From Portunus trituberculatus (taxonomy: Eukaryota; Arthropoda; Malacostraca; Decapoda; Portunidae), in contig NC_059304.1 in the NCBI RefSeq assembly GCF_017591435.1, forward strand, positions 16,803,486-16,867,485: a stretch of 64,000 bases of DNA. Reading direction: 5' to 3'. Position 1 is the first letter of the stretch, and every line of letters begins with the position of its first letter. Of this stretch, positions 54,342 to 64,000 are shown piece after piece. Position numbers and translations under genes: made by a program. The notes below the pieces were generated by a model. The model was not told the origin of the DNA. It saw only the letters and a list, made by a program, of their open reading frames with translations, and searched no databases.

Positions 54342-54391
<50 letters not shown>

Positions 54392-55305
54392 TGATACTTT
54401 CGACAGATTAAGTTAATGGCTCCTCTAATACATGTCACCTCTCATCTCCTCTCCACCTCGTCTATCTCTCCTCTTAACACGCTCGTCAGTTACTCCATAA
54501 CAACATAATTTGCTTTTAGTGGCAGTGGGATCAAACAGTCTCTTAACCACGTAAGAATCTAATACGGCTTCTAATCCTTTATAAAACCATCTCCTCTTCC
54601 TATTTCTACAGTGTAAGGGGGAGATATAAGTCTACAAGTGTCTCTGGATAGTGTGACATAGACGCAGAGGACAAAGAAACAGAAGCTTAATTCTCGTATT
54701 TTAAAACACTTCGCTATCTCACCACTACGATTTTCAAAGAGAATGAAGTGAAGAGCCAGGTTAACACGAGTGCTTCTCCAGTTGAAAGCAATGTAGAAAT
54801 CTCGTTAATCTGTCGCTAGAATTAGTGAAACACCCTTAACTCCCTTCAATACACAGACACATTTTTACCCTGAGCTTTGAGTACGATTAAACCATTTTTA
54901 TTTACATTACGAGGAGTCTAGAGAGATCAGAAGATTAATGGCCACAGTCTTCACTATTTTAATACCCGACATGAGTTTTTGAAGCTGTATAAAATCACCA
55001 AATAACAAGCAGAATGAATATGAAAACGCGTCATAGTACGGAAGGGGTCTCATAATGCTGTCCAAAGTGGCAGTGTGTATCATTTGCGTGCCGAGTGTCG
55101 CCCCACCACCAGTGTTTCTGTTTTGTGTTGGTGTCAGCGGTGCGCGAGTGTTGTGGCTTTCGTCATGGTGGTGGTGGTGGTGGTGGTCTGTGGAGGTATG
55201 TGAGTGCTGGAGGGAGAGGGAGGGAGAGAGAGGGAGAGTTAGAGGAAGAGATGGAGGGAGAGGGCAAGTATACTAGTATGCTATGGACGTTATGTTGAGG
55301 AAGAA

Positions 55306-55393
<88 letters not shown>

Positions 55394-55591
55394 GAGAGAG
55401 AGACGAGAGGTAGAGGGAGTGGAAGAAGTGAAGTGAAGTGAAGTGAATGTAGGAAAAGAGAGGATGGAGTGGAGTGAAGGTGGAATGAGTGAGGGTGGAG
55501 TGAAGTGGAGGTAAGGAGGGACTCACCTGTCTTCCCCCGTGTCCAGCGCCTCCATCTCCGCGGTGACCTCCGCCATCTCATCTTTGAGCGT
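42302..55591 (-). CDS. Cytohesin (ARF-GEF with Sec7 and PH domains), 5'-incomplete
   Basis: Coding exons in transcript order: 55591-55527, 46713-46598, 44499-44349, 43794-43533, 43189-42959, 42767-42589, 42380-42302. All phases join; 360 residues plus stop. The product exchanges GDP for GTP on ARF GTPases at PIP3-containing membranes. An N-terminal coiled-coil end (TLKDEMAEVTAEMEALD) leads into Sec7 (about 34-205), with the glutamic finger E83 in GDYLGE and the FRLPGEAQKIDRMM and MLNTSLHNP motifs. The PH domain (about 226-345) has REGWLMKQGGRYKSW and KRRWFILNDNCLYYFEY. The basic tail is FYDMLAKRKKNIQKN. About 40 N-terminal residues, present in known cytohesins, were not located. The exon encoding the PH start fixes a diglycine form. 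Orthologue of the fly steppke/vertebrate CYTH group. Confidence 0.95.
44260..44321. repeat. (CA)n microsatellite in cytohesin intron
   Basis: CA tract of about 62 bp ending about 28 bp from the donor of the 44349-44499 exon. Confidence 0.95.
45322..45529 (+). mobile_element. piggyBac-type MITE, copy 2
   Basis: Flanked by TTAA at 45318-45321 and 45530-45533; begins CCCCTTCAGTACCATGACGC and ends GTGAAGGGA. The body (CTCATGTGGGGGATTAAAAT, CTTCTGACCTCCATAGACCC) is shared with the other copies. Confidence 0.8.
46378..46463. repeat. (GA)n microsatellite
   Basis: About 86 bp of GA within the cytohesin intron, roughly 135 bp from the next exon. Confidence 0.95.
46800..47547. repeat. Cluster of five microsatellites
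   Basis: ACT/CTA trinucleotides (46800-46910), (GA)n 46951-47034, (GT)n 47100-47180, GGT runs 47240-47330, (CA)n 47400-47462 and (CT)n 47497-47547. The GA/CT and GT/CA pairs are complementary and could form long-range hairpins. Confidence 0.9.
47929..48126 (-). mobile_element. piggyBac-type MITE, copy 3
   Basis: TTAA at 47925-47928 and 48127-48130. Reverse complement of copy 2, including GACATTAGTAAGGGTCTATG and ACGCGTCATGGCACTGAAG. Confidence 0.8.
48237..48442 (+). mobile_element. piggyBac-type MITE, copy 4
   Basis: TTAA at 48233-48236 and 48443-48446; begins CTCCTTCAGTACCGTGACGC and ends CAGTACTGAAGAGG, so its TIRs are complementary. It lies 107 bp from copy 3 in the opposite orientation. 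Confidence 0.85.
49269..49319. repeat. (GGCAA)n pentanucleotide repeat
   Basis: About ten AAGGC units with one ATGGC variant. Confidence 0.9.
49744..50127. repeat. Two adjacent T-rich tandem repeats
   Basis: A ~69-bp unit repeats twice (CTTGTTTCCTTTAGTCTTTCC ending GACACTTACAAGTAA, 49744-49876). A ~48-bp unit repeats about 3.5 times (CCTAATATTTCCTAATGCTT and CTCTAAGTAAAAAC, 49953-50127). Confidence 0.8.
51211..51292. repeat. (GT)n microsatellite
   Basis: About 82 bp of GT in the cytohesin intron. Confidence 0.95.
52075..52130. repeat. (GGAA)n microsatellite
   Basis: About 13 GGAA units. Tandem GGAA can bind ETS factors in other animals, but nothing here shows that use. Confidence 0.9.
52282..52580 (-). 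mobile_element. tRNA-derived SINE, family A
   Basis: Minus strand: tRNA head 52580-52507 (ACCCGGTAGCTCAGTGGTTA, anticodon loop TTCACAA, anticodon stem better paired than in copy 2276), body with TGTTCACCTAGCAGTGAGTA, and 3' end GCAGATCAAACAGTGAAACA. A 90-bp (GT)n lies directly at its 5' boundary (52578-52667). Confidence 0.88.
52578..52667. repeat. (GT)n microsatellite
   Basis: About 90 bp of GT abutting the SINE head. Confidence 0.95.
54344..54387. repeat. (CT)n microsatellite
   Basis: About 44 bp of CT; CCA/CTA trinucleotides lie just upstream (54210-54292). Confidence 0.95.
54840..55047 (-). mobile_element. piggyBac-type MITE, copy 5
   Basis: TTAA at 54836-54839. The element runs from CTCCCTTCAATACACAG to CATAGTACGGAAGGGG; the second TTAA has decayed to TCTC. 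Body matches copy 3. Confidence 0.75.
55310..55391. repeat. (GA)n microsatellite
   Basis: About 82 bp of GA, about 135 bp from the cytohesin exon at 55527. Confidence 0.95.
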
Positions 55592-56463
55592 CTGAAAGCA
55601 AGAAAAAAAAACAAGGTTAATCATCACACATCACAATAAACATCAATACAACACTATAACACATTCCTCTTCCCCCTCTCCCTCTCCCTCTCCCCCTCTC
55701 TCTCTCTCTCTATCTCTCTCTCACACACACATACAAATAAAGTCAGAAGGAGGGGGAGGAGCAGAATTCAGGAGTCGCCGGAGGAAAGGGGATGGGAAGA
55801 GAGGGCGGGGTGAATATTGAGCACTGACGCACCTCTGCAGCCTCCCCCAGCTGTGACGGCAGGTGTGAGTGAGGTGGACGGGATGGAGGAACAGCAGCAG
55901 GAGCAGGAGAGAGATGGAGGAAAGAGAAAGGTGTTAAGAGGCGGCTGGGAAGGAGGAGGAGGAGGAGGAGGAGGAGGAGGAGGAGAGAAACAAGAAGGAA
56001 GGGGGAAAGGAGGAGAGGCGACGGAGCTAATGAGGTAAGTAAAGCAAATACTGAAGCTGTTTACTTGACAAATCACAACCTTAGCCACCACCACCACCAC
56101 CACCACCACCACCACCACCACCCTCTACAGTAAGCACGCAGCCACAGTGTTTATTTACCACCACAGCGCTGGACCGACGGGAAATTCTCTTAAGAGGGGG
56201 AAGAAATGTCAATGACGGCGCGCCCTCACTTTAAGGGGGAGGCGGGAAAGGGAAATGGAGGCCACAGAAAGGGGAATGGAGGTGGGAATTTTGATGGGAA
56301 GAGACGGGGAGAAAGGGGAAGAGGTATTAGGAAGGAAAGGTATGAGGTTGAAAGAGAAACAGGTGTAAGAGGGAAAGAGGATAAAATTAGCACAAGGAAA
56401 GGGATGTGGAGGTGAGAATGTTGATGGGAAGCGAGGGAGTTATGAAGGAAAGATGGGGAGAGG

Positions 56464-56594
<131 letters not shown>

Positions 56595-57815
56595 AAGACG
56601 TGTTAATGCAAGGAAAGGAGAAGGATGAATGTTGATGAGGAAAAAAAAGAGGAAAAGAGGGACTGCAGAGGAATAGATTTAGATGTATAGGAGAAACAGG
56701 TGAACGAGGGAGGAAAGATGTGTGTGTGGGAGGGGGAGGAGAAGAAGATAGGTGGAGAAAAGAGGAAATTAAGTATAGGAAAGGAGTGTTATTGGAAGGA
56801 AATGTTGATGGGGGAAGATGTGGGAGGAGGGTGGAGGAAGTTAGGTGAACGAGGGATGGCGAAGTAGCGGGTTGGGAGGTGGTACGAGGGTAAAGGTGTG
56901 CTACTAAACCCTCATTGACAGACCGGGAAGCCACGTAGCACTGCCGTGAGAGGAAGACAGCACTTTGCGAAACACTCCAAAGGTCAAACGTGGCCGATTA
57001 GTACTAGACACAGCAGAGGGTCGCTATTCTTTAATCCCCTTCTTTCCTGCCCTCCCGTTCCCCTCCTGCCGTCACGATCCAACCCGCGGCGAGGAACACA
57101 ACCACTCACGCCTCCACCAGTAGCACAAGTAGTAGTAGTAGTAGTAGTAGTAATAGTTGTCAGTAATATTGGTGGTACTGACTTCGATGGTATGTTTTCT
57201 TTTTTTTCTTTCCTTGTCTTATTTTTCATGGCGTGTGAACCTTTACCTGGCGCTACCTGGCTCACCCAAACACTCCTCACCACCTGATCCAGTCCTTACC
57301 TGCACATACCACCACCACCACCACCACTACTCATCACATCACATAGAAACACCCGCACCATCACTACCACCCGCAACACCCCCACCACCACCACCACCAC
57401 CACCACCACTACCACCAACACTATACCCCACCACGTAGAAAACCGCTGTCATTCTGGACGTGGTCTTCATGCTGACTGGAGGCATGGAGGTGTTGGGAGG
57501 TGTGTGGGGGGTGAGCCTGTTATCACGCCGATGTTATCACTCCGCCTACACCTGCTGCTTTATCGCCTGTACACTCATCCCTTCATCTATCTCCCCATAT
57601 CAGCCATCCCGAGTCTTCATAAACAAACAAGGCTCTCTCTCCAGCCCTACATGACGCCTCGTAGGGAACCATGCCTCCTCATGTTACCTGAGCGCGGGGC
57701 CTCGGTGCAAGATTTACCTGTTTCACCGCTGTACTGGGGATTTCCTCCGCTTCGTTTTGTTTTTTATTATCCTCAAGAGAACTAACACTTAAGATTCCCC
57801 GGACACTTCTATACT

Positions 57816-57819
<4 letters not shown>

Positions 57820-57909
<90 letters not shown>

Positions 57910-58116
57910 CAGTGACGTGTGGTGTCCGGGAGGGTGTAATGGTGAGAGCGGTGTGCTGTAGAGTGTTGTGTGTTATCAGGACCGCCGGATTAGTTACGTC
58001 AGTGGCGTGAGGCGGGAACACAGCGAGCAGCGAACACAAAACAGGAATGGCATTCAAGTTTACGATCATCAGCGTGACGTCAACAGGAAAGCCATGTTTA
58101 CTACTGAGGAAAGCCA

Positions 58117-58172
<56 letters not shown>
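57820..58172. repeat. (GT)n and (CA)n microsatellite pair
   Basis: GT at about 57820-57908 and CA at about 58120-58172 form a long inverted pair around 210 bp of unique DNA. Confidence 0.9.
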
Positions 58173-58175
<3 letters not shown>

Positions 58176-58239
58176 CCAAAGGTACCCCTCCATCTTTCGG
58201 GCAACAGTTAGGGTCAATCTTCCTTGTTATTAAAAGGAC

Positions 58240-58570
58240 ACAATAGAAGAAACATCAGATTACATAAGTGGGCGTGTGAGTCGCCGTGGCCACATATCGC
58301 CCGCCGCGCCCTCAGCCTGCGGCGCCCGGCAGGACATTTCCACCGCACGTTCAGCCGCACTTCCGGGGGACGCTGGCAGCCTTCAATGGACGTGGGGCAG
58401 CGCAACCCTCAAACACAGAGACTTTCCTGCCACTGCCTCCCCCTCCCCCGCCACCGCACATTGCCGCCCAGCGCTCCGGCACGTATCTTATCGGCGTGGC
58501 GGTGCGGGATGGCCATGGTGACGTCACGGTGACGTGCTGGTGAAGGGTACTCGTCCCCGCCTCACTCCAA
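58240..58570. other. GC/CpG-rich patch, possible regulatory region
   Basis: Much more CpG than its surroundings (CCGCCGCGCC, CCGCACGTTCAGCCGCAC). It might be a promoter or first exon upstream of cytohesin, but no conserved peptide or core promoter motif was recognised. Confidence 0.3.
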
Positions 58571-58583
58571 CATGATTTAGAGG

Positions 58584-58651
<68 letters not shown>
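58584..58651. repeat. (GT)n microsatellite
   Basis: About 68 bp of GT beside the CpG-rich patch. Confidence 0.95.
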
Positions 58652-58654
<3 letters not shown>

Positions 58655-59438
58655 TCAGCACCATAGTCATCACGTGCTTGAACTCCTGAAGGGCAGCGTA
58701 TCTTCCCATGACAGCGCAGCACCTCGTACACGGTCAGCTGTATGGACCGTCACATGCAATACCCCATCGTCCTCTTCCTCAAGGCGGACACTAACTGCTT
58801 GCTAATCAACGGAACCTTTTTACACTCGGGCAAGCGCGAACCTCAACCTGCTATGTGACAGACGAGGTGTGTGTGTGTGTGTGTGTGTGTGGAGAATGGA
58901 AAGCCCCAACCAAAGCAGTACTTCACGAGCCACCATCATCCCTGCGACGTGAAAGTAACATTAGAAGAGAGGATCTACTTCAAGAAGCTGCAGGGAGTCT
59001 GTGGCTCCGCTAGACTCAGGAGAAAAGAGAAGAGGGAGCAATGACGGAGAGTGCAGAGGAGGAGAGGAGAAAGATAGAGAGAGATTGAGAGGGAAGGGGA
59101 GAAGAAAGGAGCGGAGGGGGAGGGAGGGGGTATGCAAAAGTGGGATCGAAAGGTCAGCTCCTCGAAGCACGCGCCGAAGCCTCACTTGAAAGTTCCGGAA
59201 GCACAATCTCTGCAGGGCTTTTCTTGCGAGCTGAGCGGCGGGTGTCAGCGGCAGCAGCTCTGGGTCGCCTCCCCCTCACCCCAACGCCCCCAACCTGCCG
59301 TCTGCTTCATGGGGGTAGTAGGCAAGGGTAGGAGGGAAGAAGGTTAGAAAGAGGAGTGGGGGAAAGAGAGAGAAGCGTCGTGTTGCATGCCGATGTAAGC
59401 AGAAAGGGAGAGGCAGGCAGTAAGGGAAATACCTGCCA

Positions 59439-59442
<4 letters not shown>

Positions 59443-59484
<42 letters not shown>
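59443..59484. repeat. (CT)n microsatellite
   Basis: About 42 bp of CT; no gene recognised in the surrounding 58660-59960. Confidence 0.95.
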
Positions 59485-59487
<3 letters not shown>

Positions 59488-59968
59488 CAGTCCTGTCCCT
59501 GGTACATACACACAGTAACATGACTCGTGGCCTGGCATCGCATTACAGTCCTCAAACAGGCGTGCTGTGTACTATTGGACTATTGCACACGAGGGTAACC
59601 AGATCACACAAACACACACAGGTAACGCTACAAATACAGGTACAAGGGCAGGGATAACTCGTCCTGCCTCCCCCATCACCGCCCACCCTCCACTACCACA
59701 CCCAAATATCCACTTCTACACCCCGTTCTCCCCCACCACTTACTCCACAACACCCGACCACACTCCACCCCGTCCCTCCAATACAACAATGCCGACAGAA
59801 ACACACAGGTAAGGACAGGTGGGCGCGGAAACAGTCTTCCTAACTAACATATTTCATCTTCCGTCAGTTGTGGGGACAAACTTTCACTGACGAATCCATT
59901 AGAAGTCTCAAGGTATTCCAGTTCTTCGTTGTTTTTTTATTTTATTTTTGTTCCTCCTAATAAAGTTG

Positions 59969-60296
<328 letters not shown>

Positions 60297-60729
60297 TACA
60301 TCATTCCGTCTCTCTTCTCCCTCTCAGCCGTGCATAATGGCATACAATCATACACTCAGCGTGCGGCGTGGCGGAGGCTGCGGCAGCTCTCCCTGCACTT
60401 CCACGGCCGGTAATTACACGCACTAATCACCCACCGTCGCCGCGCCGAGACTCGGTAAACATGCTCGTTACCCACAGACGAATGCCGCTAAGTGTGCCGG
60501 CACGTCCAACCAAACAGTCCCAACAGAGATTGAGCACAACGGTCGGTACGCCGGCGAGGTTGTGACCCCAACCCACTCCATTGCTCCCCTACCTACGCAT
60601 CCCAAACCCCATCCATCAAACCGTGACGCCAAAGAGCATCAAAGAAAATGCTCGCTGGTTTGATTTTCCGCCTCTTCCTCACCCTTCCCTTAAAGCGGTG
60701 CTGACTTTTTTCCCTTTTGGTTCCAGTAC

Positions 60730-61068
60730 CTGCAGGCTGCTGGAGCTGGTGCTGCTGCAGGTGACGTGGTGCAGGGGCAGGGAAGGCTGCAGGCCCAGGT
60801 GCTCCCCTTTGTACAGGTGGTCGGGGGAATGGTCGAAGGCGAGGCCATGGTGGTCGTCAGGGATGTGCTCGTGTATGCCCAGCTGCAAGCGGCTCTCATG
60901 GTGCCATGAGTGGGACAAAGGGCGCGACCGTCTGGCTTCCAGGCACGTCCATGCGCGCCACCATCCACACTCACACCAGTTGAGGGCGTCCTCCTCGCCC
61001 TTCTCGTCCTCTGCTGCCCACGTGCATGTGACACACTGCACCGCCCGCCACGCCCATGCGCGGTACAT
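60730..61068 (-). other. Candidate alternative 5' exon of cytohesin
   Basis: A 113-codon minus-strand frame starts at an ATG (61066-61068) and reaches CTGCAG followed by GTACTG, a weak donor, in phase 0. That is the phase needed by the first located cytohesin exon (55591), and the peptide ends SSSLQ just as cytohesins have Q before the RLKDE block. It lacks the expected ELENIRRRK coiled-coil sequence, so the link is speculative. The region is GC-rich. Confidence 0.2.
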
Positions 61069-62186
61069 GGTGGCTCCTCTGCCTGCCCACCATGCCCCCT
61101 CGCTGGCGGGGCTCTACGACACCACTAGATCTGCGAGTGACGAACCCTCGCCTCCTGAGTCTGACACTGGCCAAGGAGCACTGTTAGTCTCCGCGTCACG
61201 ACCCTCTCAGGTGCCACGCTCCCTCCCCGCCTCAAGACTAGACTCCAGGCGAAGGAGACACCACAGCACGTTCAAAGTTATAAAACGGCTTCCAGATATT
61301 CTTTTCTCACACTCGCCGGGAACAACACGAGGTCACTTTATATCTATATTTCTTTTTTGTTTTGTTTTTCCTTTGCCAGCTTTTCGTAAGGCCTGCAAAA
61401 AAGAAAGTTTTTGTAAAGCCTACAAAAAAGAAACTTTTTTCCACGTATCCTATCCGTCAGTGTTTTCCGCCTCAAAACACACAAACACATACACTCACTT
61501 TCCTCGCACTTCCTCCGCAACACAAACACAAAGTCTTCGGCGTTGCGGAGTCTGTCTTCCCGAGCGAACCACAACAAAACACTGCGGTTCAGAGAGCACA
61601 GTGTTAAAACTCCTGACGCAGCGCTGAGGAAACCATTACTGCGGTCCGACACAGCTCCACCACACTCGTCTACACTCCAAACCCTCGTCACGTCACTCCA
61701 ACAACACCTTTTACAACCCGACACATGAACTAGCTACCCTGTACACCCTGATCTTCCCTCCTCACCCCACTGCTACACCCCGGTGCACTGACACACTCTG
61801 ACACCACCACCACCACCACCAGGCACACTTCATCTACGTAGCAAGCACCTCTTTATAAGTCGCTATTCAAGCATCCTTCCCTGCATTAGCATCACGCCAC
61901 CACTGACACCACGCCGACAACCACTCCAGACACCACTTACAAACAAGCCACCTCCTCGACACCACTTTTCACTCCAGCAACACCCCGAGCGACTGCTACA
62001 CCGGTATATACACAAGGCTTTCTCACCACACACTGCCCAGGGACACCATAACGTTTCCTTAGCCCTTGTCACTCTGCTTACGTCAACAGGATGCTAGGCG
62101 GAGTGTGTATGTGTGTGTTATTCGTGGAGGTGATAACTAAGAGTCCTACTAAACTCCCTTCGCCTCCTTCCTTCCTTCCGTCCTAC
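61069..62186. other. No gene supported; moderately GC-rich DNA
   Basis: A long plus-strand frame (60581-61627) covers part of this but has no domain, and overlaps the minus-strand candidate. The short repeat AAGCCTACAAAAAAGAAA occurs twice near 61390-61440. Confidence 0.4.
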
Positions 62187-62520
62187 TCTGACAGCGAGAA
62201 AAAGGACCGAAGAAGAAGAAGAAGAAGAAGAAGAAGAAGAAGAAGAAGAAGAAGAAGAAGAAGAAGAACAAGAAGAACGAGTACAAGAACAACAATAACA
62301 AGAACAAGAGGAGAAAGAAGAAAAGGAAAAGAAGAAGAAGAAGAAGAAGAAGAAGAAGAAGAAGAAGAAGAAGAAGAAGAACAAAAACAAGAACAAGAAC
62401 AAGAACAAGAAGAACGAGAACAAGAACAACAATAACAAGAACAAGAGGAGCAAGAAGAAGAAGAAGAAGAAGAAGAAGAAGAAGAAGAAGAAGAAGAAGA
62501 AGAAGAAGCAGCAGCCTACG
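62187..62520. repeat. (GAA)n/(AAG)n purine tract
   Basis: Over 300 bp of almost pure purine on the plus strand: three GAA arrays separated by AAGAACAAGAACAA spacers that themselves repeat (about 62270 and 62400). Confidence 0.95.
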
Positions 62521-63585
62521 ACAAAGACCAGGAGAAGCACAACCAGAAAGGAGAAAGCAAGTAGGATAAGATTACGGAGTGACAATAGTGACACATTACA
62601 AGTTACAAAGTTATCATCGGTTAAGGCGTAGCACGTCCATCCACTGTGGGAAGCGCTGGGGCCACCTTCTGCACGGCCAGCCAAGTGTCGTAATTCAGGA
62701 AACTATGCCGCCCTTCCTACATGCCTCGCAACAAGCTGGTCCTGCCCTAATCGTGTTGAAATCCTGCACTCCAAATTTCTCTCTCTCTCTCTCTCTCTGA
62801 TCGTCTTGCTCTAGGAATCTTTCAGCGACGCATTCAAATCCTTTTCTCTTTAATTTAATTCTGAACTTTTCTTTCTCCTATTCACAAATGTCGAATGCAA
62901 TGCTACTACTTCATTACTACGATAAGGTCTGTTTCTAGTTTAGTTTTCTTCCTTCTTTTCTCATACCCAAGTATTTCACCACTATTCCCATGCCGTTTCT
63001 TGAATATCATTCTTTCCATTCCTTGCTTCCTTTCTCAAACGTTCAGAGCCTCAGACCATTTCACCATGATCAGATATTATCACTCATTCCTTCCTTCCTT
63101 TCCTTCCCTCCTCTAACTTCTCCCAAAACACAGGAAACATATCTTTTTAATACTTTACTTCCTTCCTTTAACCCCAAACACTGGAAACCCTTCGCTTGCT
63201 AACTTCCTTTCCTTCCATCCTCTAAATCACAAATACTGGAAATCTTTCGTCACCACCACCACCACCACTAGTTAGCTTCCGCCTTCACATCCTTGCTCGA
63301 CAAACATCCGCGTATAATTTCTCCTTTTGTAACAACACCATGAATTCTCCACGTCATGCTTGTTTTGTGGGGCTTGGGCAGAATCAAAAGCAGCAGGAGC
63401 AAGGTCATGGAGAGGCTAATGCTGTGAGTGCAGGTCCCGGTCACCCCACGGAAAAGGACGCGTCTTTCACAGGGTGTTCACAGGCAGTGTCGTACGTGCT
63501 GGGAGTCGAGGGGCATCCGGGGTAACGTTTCATTTCCTTGGATTAGTTGGTGACATTCAAGACTTGTAGTGGTGCTGTGCTAGGC

Positions 63586-63649
<64 letters not shown>

Positions 63650-64000
63650 ACTGTCTAAGAGGTCTTTCTATTAGTCTATGCTCTCTTGGCTTAATGGGGC
63701 AATGTTAAAATGTGTGTGTGTGTGTGTTGCACCATAATAGAGCCATCACCACGTCTGACTGTCTCGTGTTCACGCTCAGCATGGCCACACAGCGACAGAG
63801 CGCCTTCCACTAATCCGCCATGACTCATTCACGTCCACTTCCATTATCAAGCCTCGGGCCGCTGCGAGCCACTTCCGGTGCGAGAGGGCAAATTATCCTC
63901 AATCCAGTGGCAAGAACCTAGCGGGGCGGCGGTGGCAGTAAACGGGGCGAAGTTAGCGGCACCCTGGCGGCCTGACCTGAGACACTGCACGGGGCACTCA
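62521..64000. other. No gene supported; (GT)n and a CpG-rich right edge
   Basis: T/C-rich sequence with TTCCTTCC-type repeats (63080-63240), (GT)n at about 63587-63648, and a GC/CpG-rich end (63750-64000). The end could be a promoter continuing beyond the window. Confidence 0.4.

Larger units (their letters stand above)
46714..55526 (-). other. Large (8.8-kb) cytohesin intron
   Basis: It holds three piggyBac-type MITEs, one inverted SINE, many long microsatellites and several tandem repeats listed separately. No additional exon with cytohesin homology was found in it. Confidence 0.8.

Noticed and set aside
60581..61627. A 348-codon plus-strand frame as a gene
   Set aside because: No domain or start context is convincing, it lies in GC-rich DNA where long chance frames are common, and cytohesin on the other strand gives a competing explanation for part of it.

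Overview
This is a 64 kb piece of a eukaryotic nuclear genome, almost certainly from an arthropod and most likely a decapod crustacean (crab, shrimp or crayfish). The reasons are spliced genes with GT-AG introns, a cytohesin and a C16orf89/DUF4735 gene that look animal, degenerate TTAGG-type arrays (the arthropod telomere motif), tRNA-derived SINEs, many non-LTR retrotransposon relics, and an extreme density of long dinucleotide microsatellites (CT, GT, AT, GA). The species cannot be fixed from the window alone.

Only two host genes are well supported. (1) A seven-exon secreted DUF4735/C16orf89-like gene lies on the + strand at 7287-9681. Every splice phase closes and the product is 430 aa. 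(2) A cytohesin (ARF guanine-nucleotide exchange factor, Sec7 plus PH) lies on the - strand, with seven coding exons between 55591 and 42302. The N-terminal ~40 residues were not found. It has a probable ~2 kb 3' UTR below 42302 and an 8.8 kb intron full of microsatellites and MITEs. Possible exons of an unrecognised + strand gene lie near 20.1-20.8 kb and 23.66-23.81 kb.

Region by region: 0-6.8 kb holds LINE fragments, SINEs, a 37-bp P-like palindromic element and microsatellites. 7.2-9.7 kb is the DUF4735 gene. 10.8-12.8 kb is a compound microsatellite followed by a SINE split by a TA-flanked MITE. 13-19 kb is AT-rich, with a dead RT, telomere-like repeats, minisatellites and a second SINE. 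20.8-23.5 kb is a hAT element with a perfect 8-bp target duplication. 24.3-29.0 kb is a TA-flanked DNA transposon that swallowed a nearly full-length CR1-like LINE. 31.2-33.7 kb is a strand-asymmetric minisatellite, an endonuclease fragment, a foldback and a TIR element. 34.1-37.8 kb is a P-like MITE with an intact hAT transposon (680-aa transposase) nested inside. 39.0-40.3 kb is a TA-flanked TIR element. 40.3-55.6 kb is cytohesin with at least three piggyBac-type MITEs in its introns. 55.6-64 kb is microsatellite-rich with GC/CpG-rich patches that could hold upstream cytohesin exons or promoters.

The two host genes are functionally independent (a secreted protein of unknown role and a membrane-trafficking GEF). 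What dominates the window is layered transposition. Several insertions can be ordered in time because one element interrupts another and leaves an intact target duplication. No new multi-gene system was found. The most unusual items are the P-like palindromic mini-element, the nested hAT with an intact transposase, and microsatellites that have become splice signals.
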